Shown: piece by piece, positions 16,122 to 24,399 of the stretch
Layout of the letters: each line of letters begins with the position of its first letter
Position numbering within the stretch: the stretch's first letter is position 1
Source: Shewanella halifaxensis HAW-EB4
GTDB lineage: Bacteria > Pseudomonadota > Gammaproteobacteria > Enterobacterales > Shewanellaceae
Reading direction: 5' to 3'
Assembly: GCF_000019185.1 (NCBI RefSeq)
Contig: NC_010334.1
Location: 1,984,001-2,048,000 of the forward strand
DNA: 64,000 nt
Made by a program: the position numbers and the translations under genes
Notes under the pieces: model-generated
What the model was told of the DNA's origin: nothing
What the model saw: the letters and a program-made list of their open reading frames with translations, nothing else
Databases searched by the model: none

Positions 16122-17132
16122 ATGAGCAGATTTTTTTTAGATGGACAAACTTTTGAATCTCAACTGAATGAATCAGTTTTGGATACGCTAATTCGTAGTG
16201 GGAATGCCATCAGTTACTCATGTAAGAAGGGTACCTGTAAAACCTGCTTAGTACAGCATGTTGGCGGTGAGTTATCGCCTGGGGCGCAGCGTGGTTTAAA
16301 TGCGAGATTGAAAGCCAATGACTACCTTTGTGCATGCCAATGTATTCCTAAGGATGGATTGAGGCTAAAAACTGTTTTGGAGCAGGATTTATTTATCTCT
16401 GCGCAATTAGTTGAGCGTCAGTTTGTCAGCGATTCCCTCATGAAGTTAGTGATTAAGCTATCTGAACGGCTCGATAGTTTGCCGGGGCAATATATCAATT
16501 TGCGCCGTTTTGATGGGCTAACTCGCAGTTACGCTATCGTTAAATGCCTAGAAGGTAATCTTATCGAGATGCACATCACGCGAAAACATAATGGCCAATT
16601 TAGTAATTGGTTGTTTGGCACTGCCAGTGTGGGAGAGCAGCTTTTAGTGCAGGGACCATTGGGGCAATGTATTTATAAGGCTGAATATCAAACAGATAAG
16701 CTTATTCTTATTGGTCATGGTAGTGGTATAGGAGCGGCTGTGGGGATCGTTGAGCACGCGTTAGCGCTGGATCACCAAGGTGATATTTATCTGTACCATG
16801 ATGCTCGGTATATACAAGATCTTTATTTACATTCGGCATTATTAAAGTTGTCACTGGCAAACAAGCAATTCAATTATCAAGCCTGTATCACCTCAAAGGC
16901 ACAGAGTGAACAGAGGCTTCCCAGTCGTTGTACTTATGGTCAAGCGGCAGATATTGCTGCACAGCAGCATCCCATTGGTCGAGACTGTCGAGTGTTCCTT
17001 TGTGGTGAACCGTTAGCGGTTAATCAAGCGCAGCAACAAGCATTCTTAGATGGGTTCGAGTATACCAATATTCATGTTTTGCCGTTTGAGTATAAGGATT
17101 TGCGCGCGGCAGCACGTGGAGGAAAAAATTAA
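16122..17132 (+). CDS. 2Fe-2S ferredoxin / NAD(P)H reductase fusion protein
   Basis: A 336-residue electron-transfer protein. An N-terminal plant-type ferredoxin domain binds a 2Fe-2S cluster through Cys34, Cys39, Cys42 and probably Cys72 (pattern CKKGTCKTC, then CACQC). An FNR-like FAD domain follows (LPGQYINLRR, TRSYAIV), then a nucleotide-binding domain (LIGHGSGIGAAVGIVEHAL, FLCGEP). This is the layout of oxygenase reductase components and of CDP-dehydrase-reductase-like proteins, but no oxygenase gene is nearby, so its partner is unknown. The reductase ends near residue 325 with a short basic tail. Confidence 0.82.
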   Translation: MSRFFLDGQTFESQLNESVLDTLIRSGNAISYSCKKGTCKTCLVQHVGGELSPGAQRGLNARLKANDYLCACQCIPKDGLRLKTVLEQDLFISAQLVERQFVSDSLMKLVIKLSERLDSLPGQYINLRRFDGLTRSYAIVKCLEGNLIEMHITRKHNGQFSNWLFGTASVGEQLLVQGPLGQCIYKAEYQTDKLILIGHGSGIGAAVGIVEHALALDHQGDIYLYHDARYIQDLYLHSALLKLSLANKQFNYQACITSKAQSEQRLPSRCTYGQAADIAAQQHPIGRDCRVFLCGEPLAVNQAQQQAFLDGFEYTNIHVLPFEYKDLRAAARGGKN

Positions 17133-17258
17133 CTCAATCACTGACTGAATGTTATCGTTAGCCTAATCGAGATCAAATCTGCATGATTAAGGCTATTGCC
17201 TCAGGTCTTTCTTGGTTGGTACCATAGCGCGTTTTTAATCTTGCGTTGGGGAATTAGC

Positions 17259-17966
17259 TTGAATAAGAGTGTTATCACTAATTTAATTGCAGCCATTCTT
17301 GTTGCTGTTGGTTATTTGTTTGCTTTACCAATAGTTTTAACTGTTGGGCTATTTGCACTTTCTGGAGCGGTGACTAACTGGTTAGCCATCCATATGTTGT
17401 TTGAAAAAGTACCGGGTTTATACGGCTCTGGCGTTATACCCTCACGCTTTGAAGAATTTAAAGCTGCGATTGCGCACTTAATGATGAAGCAGTTCTTTAC
17501 CGAGGAAAATATCGATCGTTTTTTATCGGGTGACGGTGGCGTTGAAAAGCAGCTAAATCTACAACCCGTTATTGAAAAATTGGATTTATCACCAGCCTTT
17601 GACGCCCTCTTGAGCACGGTTGCGCAGTCCTCTCTAGGCGGCATGCTCGCCATGTTCGGTGGCACTGATGCGATTACACCACTGCGTGAACCTTTTATTG
17701 AAAAAATGAAAAGTTCCTTAAGTGAGATCGCGCAAAGCGATGATTTTTATGCATTAGTTAAAGAAGAGCTTGAACAGCCAAATATGATTGCCGATATGCG
17801 TGCCAAAGTTGAGGAGATTGTGACTCAAAGACTTGATGAGCTGACACCGCAACTTGTGAAAGAAATCATACAAGAGATGATCCGTGAACACTTAGGTTGG
17901 CTAGTGGTGTGGGGCGGCGTATTTGGCGGCTTAATAGGTTTAGCTGCGGCGCTAATTCAAGGCTAA
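17259..17966 (+). CDS. DUF445 family membrane protein
   Basis: A 235-residue protein with membrane segments at both ends: residues 5-35 (NLIAAILVAVGYLFALPIVL and the next stretch) and the last 25 residues (WLVVWGGVFGGLIGLAAALI). Between them is the DUF445 signature GAVTNWLAIHMLFEKVPGLYGSGVIPSRFEEFK. The function of DUF445 is not established. I chose the TTG at 17259-17261, which follows GGGGA by 6 bases and gives the conserved N-terminus LNKSVITN. A start at 17196 would add 21 unsupported residues. It is followed by a strong terminator. Confidence 0.82.
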   Translation: MNKSVITNLIAAILVAVGYLFALPIVLTVGLFALSGAVTNWLAIHMLFEKVPGLYGSGVIPSRFEEFKAAIAHLMMKQFFTEENIDRFLSGDGGVEKQLNLQPVIEKLDLSPAFDALLSTVAQSSLGGMLAMFGGTDAITPLREPFIEKMKSSLSEIAQSDDFYALVKEELEQPNMIADMRAKVEEIVTQRLDELTPQLVKEIIQEMIREHLGWLVVWGGVFGGLIGLAAALIQG

Positions 17967-17995
17967 ATGGTTAACGATGAAAAGAGTTGGAATGG

Positions 17996-18018
17996 GGGAG
18001 CTTAGGCTCCCTTTTTTT
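17996..18018 (+). terminator. Terminator after DUF445 gene
   Basis: GGGAGC stem with loop TTAG and GCTCCC, followed directly by seven T residues on the plus strand. Confidence 0.85.
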
Positions 18019-18126
18019 GGGTGAATCGTTAGGTTATCGAGCTTAGCTTGGGTACTGTTATCTTCAGTTGAATGTGCTTTAATCTCTGAACACATGTTTA
18101 TCGAATAAGATTCACTGGAGTGACAT

Positions 18127-18477
18127 ATGCATCAGCACCATAGTATTAACTACCTTGAGATCCCGGTTAAGGAGATCGATAAGACTAAGGCGTTTTTCAA
18201 TCAAGTCTTTGGATGGGAGTTTATCGATTACGGTCCAGACTACAGCTGCTTTGTCGATGTGGGCATAACGGGGGGCTTCTTTGTTAGTGACAAGTCGTTC
18301 ACCACGAACTCTGGCTGCCCATTAATTGTGATTTATTCCAAAGATCTCGAAGCGTCACAAACTAATGTGGTGCAAGCGGGAGGGGATATTTGCAAAGCCA
18401 TCTTTTCTTTTCCTGGTGGACGTAGATTCCACTTTCTCGATCCTAATGGTAATGAATATGCCGTCTGGTCTGAATAA
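18127..18477 (+). CDS. VOC family (glyoxalase-like) protein
   Basis: A 116-residue protein with a single vicinal-oxygen-chelate fold: NYLEIPVKEIDKTKAFFNQVFGWEF at the start and FHFLDPNGNEYAVW at the end. This is the arrangement of small glyoxalase/bleomycin-resistance-like proteins. His and Glu near both ends could bind a metal. The substrate cannot be read from sequence. It has a good Shine-Dalgarno sequence (TGGAGTGAC) and is followed after 40 bases by the CHMI-like gene, possibly co-transcribed. Confidence 0.85.
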   Translation: MHQHHSINYLEIPVKEIDKTKAFFNQVFGWEFIDYGPDYSCFVDVGITGGFFVSDKSFTTNSGCPLIVIYSKDLEASQTNVVQAGGDICKAIFSFPGGRRFHFLDPNGNEYAVWSE

Positions 18478-18517
18478 GCTCCTATCTTTTCCTTATCACT
18501 AGCAACGAGAGCTGCCT

Positions 18518-18862
18518 ATGCCCCATTGTACGATTGAATATTCTGCGCCATTAACCGATGTGTTATCGATTGAGGCTTTAGTTGCAGCCTGCCATAGAGG
18601 CTTAACTGAATCAGAGCTGTTTGAGCCTCAGGCTATCAAAACCCGTGCACATCGCTGTGAATTTTTCAAAGTGGGCGAGTCTAATGAGGCAAGTTTCATC
18701 CATCTCAATATTGCTATCATGCCGGGTCGCAGCGATGAGCAAAAATCTCTGCTACTTGAGCGAGTGTATAATGCGATCTCATTGATTACTGCGACTGTGA
18801 CTAGCGTAACTATAGAGGTGATAGATATAAAACAGCAGCATTATTTTAAGGCTCTAAATTGA
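18518..18862 (+). CDS. 5-carboxymethyl-2-hydroxymuconate delta-isomerase-like protein
   Basis: A 114-residue member of the CHMI branch of the tautomerase superfamily, with the expected catalytic Pro2 after the initiator Met (MPHCTIEYSAPL) and the AHRCEFFKVGE and FIHLNIAIMPGRS segments. CHMI isomerises an intermediate of homoprotocatechuate breakdown, but no other pathway genes are present, so the true substrate may differ. It sits downstream of the VOC gene and converges on asnB. Confidence 0.82.
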   Translation: MPHCTIEYSAPLTDVLSIEALVAACHRGLTESELFEPQAIKTRAHRCEFFKVGESNEASFIHLNIAIMPGRSDEQKSLLLERVYNAISLITATVTSVTIEVIDIKQQHYFKALN

Positions 18863-18945
18863 TTGCAACGCCAGGTTTGAGCAAATTACCGGAGTTTATT
18901 GGTTAACGTATTTAATCCTCGAACATGCTCATTTCGAAAACGAAA

Positions 18946-18969
18946 ATAGCCACTCAAATGAGTGGCTAT
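18946..18969 (-). terminator. Terminator after asnB
   Basis: A 10-base perfect stem (ATAGCCACTC with GAGTGGCTAT, loop AAAT), followed on the minus strand by TTTTCG, 28 bases beyond the asnB stop. Confidence 0.75.
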
Positions 18970-18996
18970 AGTATATTAAACAGAGCGTTATACTGA

Positions 18997-20661
18997 TTAG
19001 TAGGCGCAGTCGTGTACAGATTGCACCGCGCGGCCAGATGGATCGATGAGCCCTTGTAAGCTTTCATCCCAGGCTAGTGCTTCTGGGGTTGAGCAAGCTA
19101 CCGACTTACCACCTGGTACGGTTTCTGCGGCAGTTGGTAGTGGGAACAACTCCTCAAAAAAAGTACGGTAGAAGTAGGCTTCTTTCGTTTCTGGCGTGTT
19201 GTATGGGAATCTAAACTTAGCGTTGGCCAATTGCAGACAGTCTACCTTTTGCGCGGCGTGATCTTTAAGACCATCGATCCAAGAGTAACCTACACCATCA
19301 CTGAACTGCTCCTTTTGGCGCCAAGCCACCTCTTTAGGCAGTTTGTGCTCAAAAGCTTCACGTAAAATGTGCTTTTCAATCTTGCCGTTCTTGGACATTT
19401 TTGCTTCTGGGTTAGTGCGCATAGCCACATCCATAAACTCTTTGTCTAGGAAAGGTACGCGCGCTTCAAGTCCCCATGCCGCCATCGCCTTGTTCGCACG
19501 TAGACAATCGAACAGATACAGTTTGTCTAGCTTACGCACAAGCTCCTCGTGAAAAGCTTGAGCGTTTGGCGCCTTATGGAAGTAAAGATAACCGCCAAAC
19601 AATTCATCGGCACCTTCACCAGATAACACCATCTTAATGCCCATAGCTTTAATCTTACGTGCCATCAAGTACATAGGTGTCGCCGCTCGAATGGTAGTGA
19701 CGTCATACGTTTCAAGGTGGTAGATCACGTCTTTAATCGCATCGATACCATCTTGGAAGGTAAAGGTGATTTCGTGATGGATAGTGCCAATGGCATCAGC
19801 CACCTTTTTTGCGGCAATCAAGTCAGGCGCACCCTCAAGGCCAACGGCAAATGAGTGAAGCTGTGGCCACCAAGCGTTGCTCTCGCCGTCATCTTCGATA
19901 CGGCGCTTAGCAAAGGTTTGTGTAATAGCTGAAATTACCGATGAATCAAGTCCACCCGACAATAAAACACCGTAAGGCACATCAGACATCAATTGACGCT
20001 TAACCGCGGCTTCTAATGCAATACGAACATCTTCCGCGCTGGCAGGGTTATCTTGTACTGCTGCAAATTCACGCCATTCACGTTGATAATAATGAGTCAG
20101 TTCACCTTTCTCACTTGAGAGGTAGTGGCCAGGGGTAAAAGTCTCTACGGTTTTACATACTGGCATGAGTGCTTTCATCTCAGAAGCAACATAGAAGTTA
20201 CCTTCTGCATCACGGCCGGTGTAGAGCGGGATAATTCCCATATGGTCGCGACCGACGAGATAGGTATCACGCGCCTTGTCGTAAAGTACGAAGGCAAAAA
20301 TACCGTTGAGCTTATCTAAGAATTCAGTGCCGTATTCTTGATATAGCGCCAAGATCACTTCGCAATCGGAGTTTGTTTGGTAGCTGTATTTGTCACCCAG
20401 CTCGGCTTTTAGCTCCTTGTGGTTGTAGATCTCACCATTAACCGCTAAAACAATGCTCTCATCTTGGCTAAGTAATGGCTGTGCGCCGTGTTCGATATCG
20501 ACGATAGCTAAACGCTCATGGGCTAAAACGGCCTTGTCACTGCTGTATATTCCCGACCAATCTGGACCACGGTGGCGCAGTAGTTTGGACATCTCTAGAG
20601 CGACTTGACGCAGTGGCGTCGCGTCAGATTGAATATCTAAAATTGCAAAAATTGAACACAT
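18997..20661 (-). CDS. asnB: Asparagine synthase B, glutamine-hydrolysing
   Basis: Makes asparagine from aspartate, ATP and glutamine in the cytoplasm. The 554-residue length matches E. coli AsnB. The N-terminal class II amidotransferase begins with the nucleophile Cys2 (MCSIFAILDI) and has LRHRGPDWSG and NGEIYNH. The C-terminal synthetase domain has the PP-loop LLSGGLDSSVISA and SGEGADELFGGYLYF. The ATG follows GGAGTGACCT. A perfect 12-base palindrome ACTCAATTGAGT (20689-20700) lies in the 5' region and could be an operator. The stop codon lies inside a dispersed intergenic motif (TTATACTGATTAGTA). Confidence 0.96.
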   Translation of the reverse strand: MCSIFAILDIQSDATPLRQVALEMSKLLRHRGPDWSGIYSSDKAVLAHERLAIVDIEHGAQPLLSQDESIVLAVNGEIYNHKELKAELGDKYSYQTNSDCEVILALYQEYGTEFLDKLNGIFAFVLYDKARDTYLVGRDHMGIIPLYTGRDAEGNFYVASEMKALMPVCKTVETFTPGHYLSSEKGELTHYYQREWREFAAVQDNPASAEDVRIALEAAVKRQLMSDVPYGVLLSGGLDSSVISAITQTFAKRRIEDDGESNAWWPQLHSFAVGLEGAPDLIAAKKVADAIGTIHHEITFTFQDGIDAIKDVIYHLETYDVTTIRAATPMYLMARKIKAMGIKMVLSGEGADELFGGYLYFHKAPNAQAFHEELVRKLDKLYLFDCLRANKAMAAWGLEARVPFLDKEFMDVAMRTNPEAKMSKNGKIEKHILREAFEHKLPKEVAWRQKEQFSDGVGYSWIDGLKDHAAQKVDCLQLANAKFRFPYNTPETKEAYFYRTFFEELFPLPTAAETVPGGKSVACSTPEALAWDESLQGLIDPSGRAVQSVHDCAY

Positions 20662-21201
20662 AGGTCACTCCAAAAAATTCTGTCTTAAACTCAATTGAGT
20701 ATTAATCTGCCATTGAAAGCTCAACAATTCAAATCTATTTTTGATGATTTCTCTACAAAAGCGGCTTTTTACCTAGTTAAAAGTGCGCTTTTAATTCTAT
20801 AAAATGATTATTATGTAATTTATACTGGGTGTTTTTGAGCTTTTAATAAACCAGTGGGAGTATCGATAGGCTTAGTTAATGAATTCGTAATGGCGGTGGA
20901 TTAAAAACAGCTTAAATAAATCCTACGATAAATATCGGGTTTTTAGCTGAAAATAGGCCAGAGAAAGCCGATATATACATAATAGATATCGACTGCAAAA
21001 ATGAATTATCAAAACAACGGCTAAAAAGATAGCCAAAAAGAGTGAAAAAAAAGCCAACAAGTGGGTCGCAAGTCGGCTGGTTGGAAACGATGAATTGGGA
21101 CAAATTTTAGTTTAACTCATCATTGAGCCTGTAATGAGTTCTCTCATTAAGAATATCAACTAGCTCAGATGGTGAGCGGTTTGTTTTTTGCTACAGAGCT
21201 T
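20662..21201. other. Intergenic region upstream of asnB
   Basis: No gene is supported in these 540 bases. It holds the palindrome ACTCAATTGAGT (20689-20700) and an inverted repeat TTAAAAG-TGCG-CTTTTAA (20777-20794). A 63-codon minus-strand ORF at 20912-21103 has no Shine-Dalgarno sequence and a low-complexity composition, and is not credited. Confidence 0.6.
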
Positions 21202-22860
21202 TTACTTACTCGCTTGTTGCATCTGTTCGTTAGCCGGGCGCAGTGTATTGAACTCAGTGCCTTTGAAATAGCCGGGCCAGTCGTGGTTATTACCTAATAC
21301 CGAAGCGGCTTGGTAGAAGATGGCCAGATCTTCAAGTGCCCCTGATAGATCCCAATCTTCACGATACTCATCGCAGACGTTGTGATAGCAACCTTTCATT
21401 TTCAGTTTCATCTGTGCCTTGTATTGTGCGGTGGTCTCATCTACGGGCTCACTGCCGCCACCGGCAAATACCGCTGGTATACCTTCTTTGGCAAAACTGA
21501 AATGATCGGAGCGGAAAAATCCACCGGATTCAGGGTATTTCTCGCGTTTAGCGGTGCGGTTTTGTGTCTTGAGGGCATCCACTAGATAGTTTTCTAGTTC
21601 AGATTTTCCTTTGCCTACAATGGTGTAATCTGTGGTACGACCGTAAACATTGGTGCTGTCTAAGTTAAATACCGCCACACTTTTATCGAGTGGATAGATA
21701 GGATTTGCAGCGTAATAGCGAGAACCTAACAGGCCTTGTTCTTCGCCTGTAGTGGCGATAAAGGTCACCGAGCGAGCAAGAGGATGACCATTTTTAGCTT
21801 GCTCAGCAAACTGGCGCGCAATTTCCAATATACCGGCGGTCCCTGAGGCATTATCTAACGCACCGTTGTAGATCTGGTCGCCATTTTTGCTGGCATCTAC
21901 ACCAATATGATCCCAATGAGCGGTAAACAGAATATGTTCATCTGGACGGCTACTACCGGGTAAGGTGGCTACCACATTGTAGCTATTGGCATACTCAGTC
22001 TTATTCTCAAAGGTAATCGATGCGGTTTGGTTGAGTGGTAGATTGATGGCGCTGGCCGCTGCACGGTCAGAAAGGGTCACTAATGATAAACCTGATTTAT
22101 CAAATAGCTCTGTCGCGACATCATAGCTGATCCAACCTTCGACTTTGACCCGTTCTTTTTGCTCGTTTGCGCTGCGAACCAAATCTTGTTGAGCGCCAGT
22201 CCAGCTGTTTTCCACGACAGACCAAGGATATGAGGCTGGTTTGGTATCGTGAATAATAATCGCACCGAGGGCTCCTTGGCGGCTCGCTTCTTCAAACTTA
22301 TAGTTCCAGCGGCCATAGTAGGTCATGGCTTTACCGTTAAACTTGCCTGAATCTTGCCGTGCAAAGCCTGGATCATTGACGAGGATCACCGCTATTTTGC
22401 CGCGCATATCTATGTCTTGATAATCATTCCATTGGTACTCTGGTGCATTAATGCCGTATCCGACAAATACCAGCGGTGCCTCGTTGATATCGACCCTTGC
22501 AATATCATGGCGACTGCCTAACACCACATTTTTTCGGTGCTCTAATTGCTGTTCGCCTAAGCGAATAGTCTGCAATTCCGATGCGGTATAGCTCACCATT
22601 GGTACAGTCTGGAGGTAATCTTGGCCGTTAGGTTTTTTAAGTCCCATTTTCGCGAAGGCAGCACTTAAGTAGTCCAGCGTCAGTTGCTCCCCCTTGGTGG
22701 TCGGGGCGCGACCTTCAAACTCATCTGAAGCGAGGGTTTTAATATCTTGACGGAAACGGTTTTCATCGAAGCGGACGTCGCTTGGGTCGTTAATATTGCC
22801 TGAGTGTTGGCTGCAAGCACTCAGCATGGCGAGTGCGCAAAGAGGTAAAATTGAACGCAT
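21202..22860 (-). CDS. M28 family metallopeptidase, lipoprotein
   Basis: A zinc aminopeptidase-like enzyme of 552 residues. The N-terminus is a lipoprotein signal (MRSILPLCALAMLSACSQ, lipobox LSAC, Cys16), so it should be attached to a membrane facing the periplasm or outside. The M28 metal ligands are visible in order: FTAHWDHIG, NGALDNASGTAG, TTGEEQGLLGS (catalytic Glu pair), FNLDSTN and RSDHFSFAKEG. A PA-type inserted domain occupies about residues 120-250. It probably cleaves peptides as a nutrient source. Such secreted peptidases are numerous in Shewanella (general knowledge). It is monocistronic. Confidence 0.92.
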   Translation of the reverse strand: MRSILPLCALAMLSACSQHSGNINDPSDVRFDENRFRQDIKTLASDEFEGRAPTTKGEQLTLDYLSAAFAKMGLKKPNGQDYLQTVPMVSYTASELQTIRLGEQQLEHRKNVVLGSRHDIARVDINEAPLVFVGYGINAPEYQWNDYQDIDMRGKIAVILVNDPGFARQDSGKFNGKAMTYYGRWNYKFEEASRQGALGAIIIHDTKPASYPWSVVENSWTGAQQDLVRSANEQKERVKVEGWISYDVATELFDKSGLSLVTLSDRAAASAINLPLNQTASITFENKTEYANSYNVVATLPGSSRPDEHILFTAHWDHIGVDASKNGDQIYNGALDNASGTAGILEIARQFAEQAKNGHPLARSVTFIATTGEEQGLLGSRYYAANPIYPLDKSVAVFNLDSTNVYGRTTDYTIVGKGKSELENYLVDALKTQNRTAKREKYPESGGFFRSDHFSFAKEGIPAVFAGGGSEPVDETTAQYKAQMKLKMKGCYHNVCDEYREDWDLSGALEDLAIFYQAASVLGNNHDWPGYFKGTEFNTLRPANEQMQQASK

Positions 22861-23152
22861 AAATTGGTCCTATTATTGTTGTTTTGGGCTATTTTTAGCG
22901 ATTATGGAGCAAAATTTATCAACTGTTAGACATGATGATGGAAAGTAGTCCCCAGTGACAAGAAGGTTTGGTAAGAATCTGGTTGCAAAAGTGTTACTTA
23001 ATATTGCGTGGTTAATTAACAATGAGGAATATGATTTTATTCAAATGTAGAAGGTAAACTCTATAGCTCGTTAGGCCTATATAGACTAAAGGTTCCCACT
23101 ACATTTGAAAACGTAATTAGTTATACCAATCACATGTTTAGTACTATTGGGA

Positions 23153-23899
23153 TTATATGATGTCGATATCGCCAGCGCAGTTAAAAATATGATTTGGCCT
23201 AAAGGGTTCCTTTTCGATATCGGCAAGCGTACTCACACCGCTGGTTACCAAAATGGTTTCTAGTCCTGCTTGGAAGCCTGCAAGAATATCTGTACGCATG
23301 TTATCACCAATGATCAGTGTATTATCTGAATGGGCACCAATATGGTTTAGTGCCGATCGAATAATCCAAGAACTAGGTTTACCCACATAGAAAGGCTTTT
23401 TCCCGCTGATGCGTTCAATAGGCGCACATAATGCCCCACAAGCAGGGCTGAAAGATGGGCCATGGGTATCGGGGTTGGTGGCAATAAAGCGTGCACCTTC
23501 ACTGACAAATTTCGCAGCCTTATGGATCATGTCCCAGTTGTAGGAGCGAGTTTCGCCGACAATAACAAAGTCTGGGTTGATATCGGTGATGGTAAAGCCT
23601 GCTTTATACAGCTCGTGAGTTAATGCGCCTTCGCCAATCACAAAGGCCTTAGTCCCTTGTTGATGTTTAAGAAAGTCAGCCGTTGCCATAGCCGCGGTAT
23701 AAAAGCATTCTTCAGGAACATTGAGTCCTGCAGCGCCGAGTCTATTTTGCAGATCTTTGCCTGTTTGGACTGGATAGTTGGTCAAAACAACAAGGGGGTT
23801 TCCTTGTTCGAGTATACGGTGAATAAACTTATCACTACCAGGAATAAGCTGATTGTTGTGCAGTAAAACTCCATCGATATCGCAAATAACATTTTTCAT
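23153..23899 (-). CDS. nagD: HAD-IIA phosphatase NagD
   Basis: A 248-residue HAD superfamily hydrolase, collinear with E. coli NagD (a nucleotide monophosphatase, chiefly UMP). Motif I is NVICDIDGVLLHNN (nucleophile Asp8 and general acid Asp10), motif II is VVLTNYP, the motif III lysine is in YVGKPSSW and motif IV is IIGDNMRTDILAGFQAG. The C2-type cap phrases VGETRSYNWDMIHKAA and FIATNPDTHG match NagD closely. It is a single gene here, not part of a visible N-acetylglucosamine cluster. The ATG follows GAGAG. Downstream, the sequence TTATACCAATCA (23121-23132) belongs to the dispersed repeat family. Confidence 0.92.
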   Translation of the reverse strand: MKNVICDIDGVLLHNNQLIPGSDKFIHRILEQGNPLVVLTNYPVQTGKDLQNRLGAAGLNVPEECFYTAAMATADFLKHQQGTKAFVIGEGALTHELYKAGFTITDINPDFVIVGETRSYNWDMIHKAAKFVSEGARFIATNPDTHGPSFSPACGALCAPIERISGKKPFYVGKPSSWIIRSALNHIGAHSDNTLIIGDNMRTDILAGFQAGLETILVTSGVSTLADIEKEPFRPNHIFNCAGDIDII

Positions 23900-24280
23900 T
23901 TGACTCTCTTACTTCATATTAGTTTGCCGCATAAGTGACCTTTATCTAATGCTAAATGGAGAGGAAAAACAATGCTTTTGGGTATCAATTTAGATAAAAA
24001 TTTTTTACCGTTTAAATTGAAAGTTTTGTAGCATTTTGTGAGGAACTGTTGAGTGTTAATCTCAGGAAATAGATTTGGTAAAGACCGCTTAGAGATATTG
24101 TAAAATAAGCCTAAACATTTATTCGCTGCTATTTTGTTGACCTTGTTGGTTTTTGGGATATTGTGTAGTGAGTCACTGGTGAACGGGTTTAAGTGATTGC
24201 TAGATGGTTGCTTTGTCGGTGTTAGCTTTTTGGCTAGCGGCTTGTAGTACAGTCATATAAATAGAATCAGCGATACTCTT
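23900..24280. other. Intergenic region between nagD and the GGDEF gene
   Basis: These 381 bases are A/T-rich and divergent between the two neighbouring genes. I see no coding sequence, no tRNA and no convincing hairpin, and no promoter clear enough to assign. Confidence 0.5.
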
Positions 24281-24367
24281 ATGGAAAAGATCATTGCGTT
24301 TATTGTTTTTATTGGAATGTCATTCTATTCATGCTCGGCTAATCAGCTGAGTTTTCTCCTTTCATAA
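24281..24367 (+). pseudogene. Signal-peptide fragment, out of frame with the following GGDEF gene
   Basis: From the ATG at 24281 the reading is MEKIIAFIVFIGMSFYSC followed by SANQLSFLLS and a stop: a lysine-bearing start, a hydrophobic core and a plausible cleavage or lipobox-like site. This is an export signal leading nowhere. The reading frame of the next gene is offset by one base. Adding one T to the run of four T at 24352-24355 would join this signal directly to the downstream protein. I infer a one-base loss, either real or a sequencing error. Confidence 0.6.
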
Positions 24368-24399
24368 AAATTCAGAAATTTAGTCAGGGACAAGCAATC

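Noticed and set aside
20912..21103. 63-codon minus-strand ORF upstream of asnB
   Set aside because: Phe/Ser/Ile-rich random-looking translation in A/T-rich DNA, no Shine-Dalgarno sequence, no coupled neighbour.
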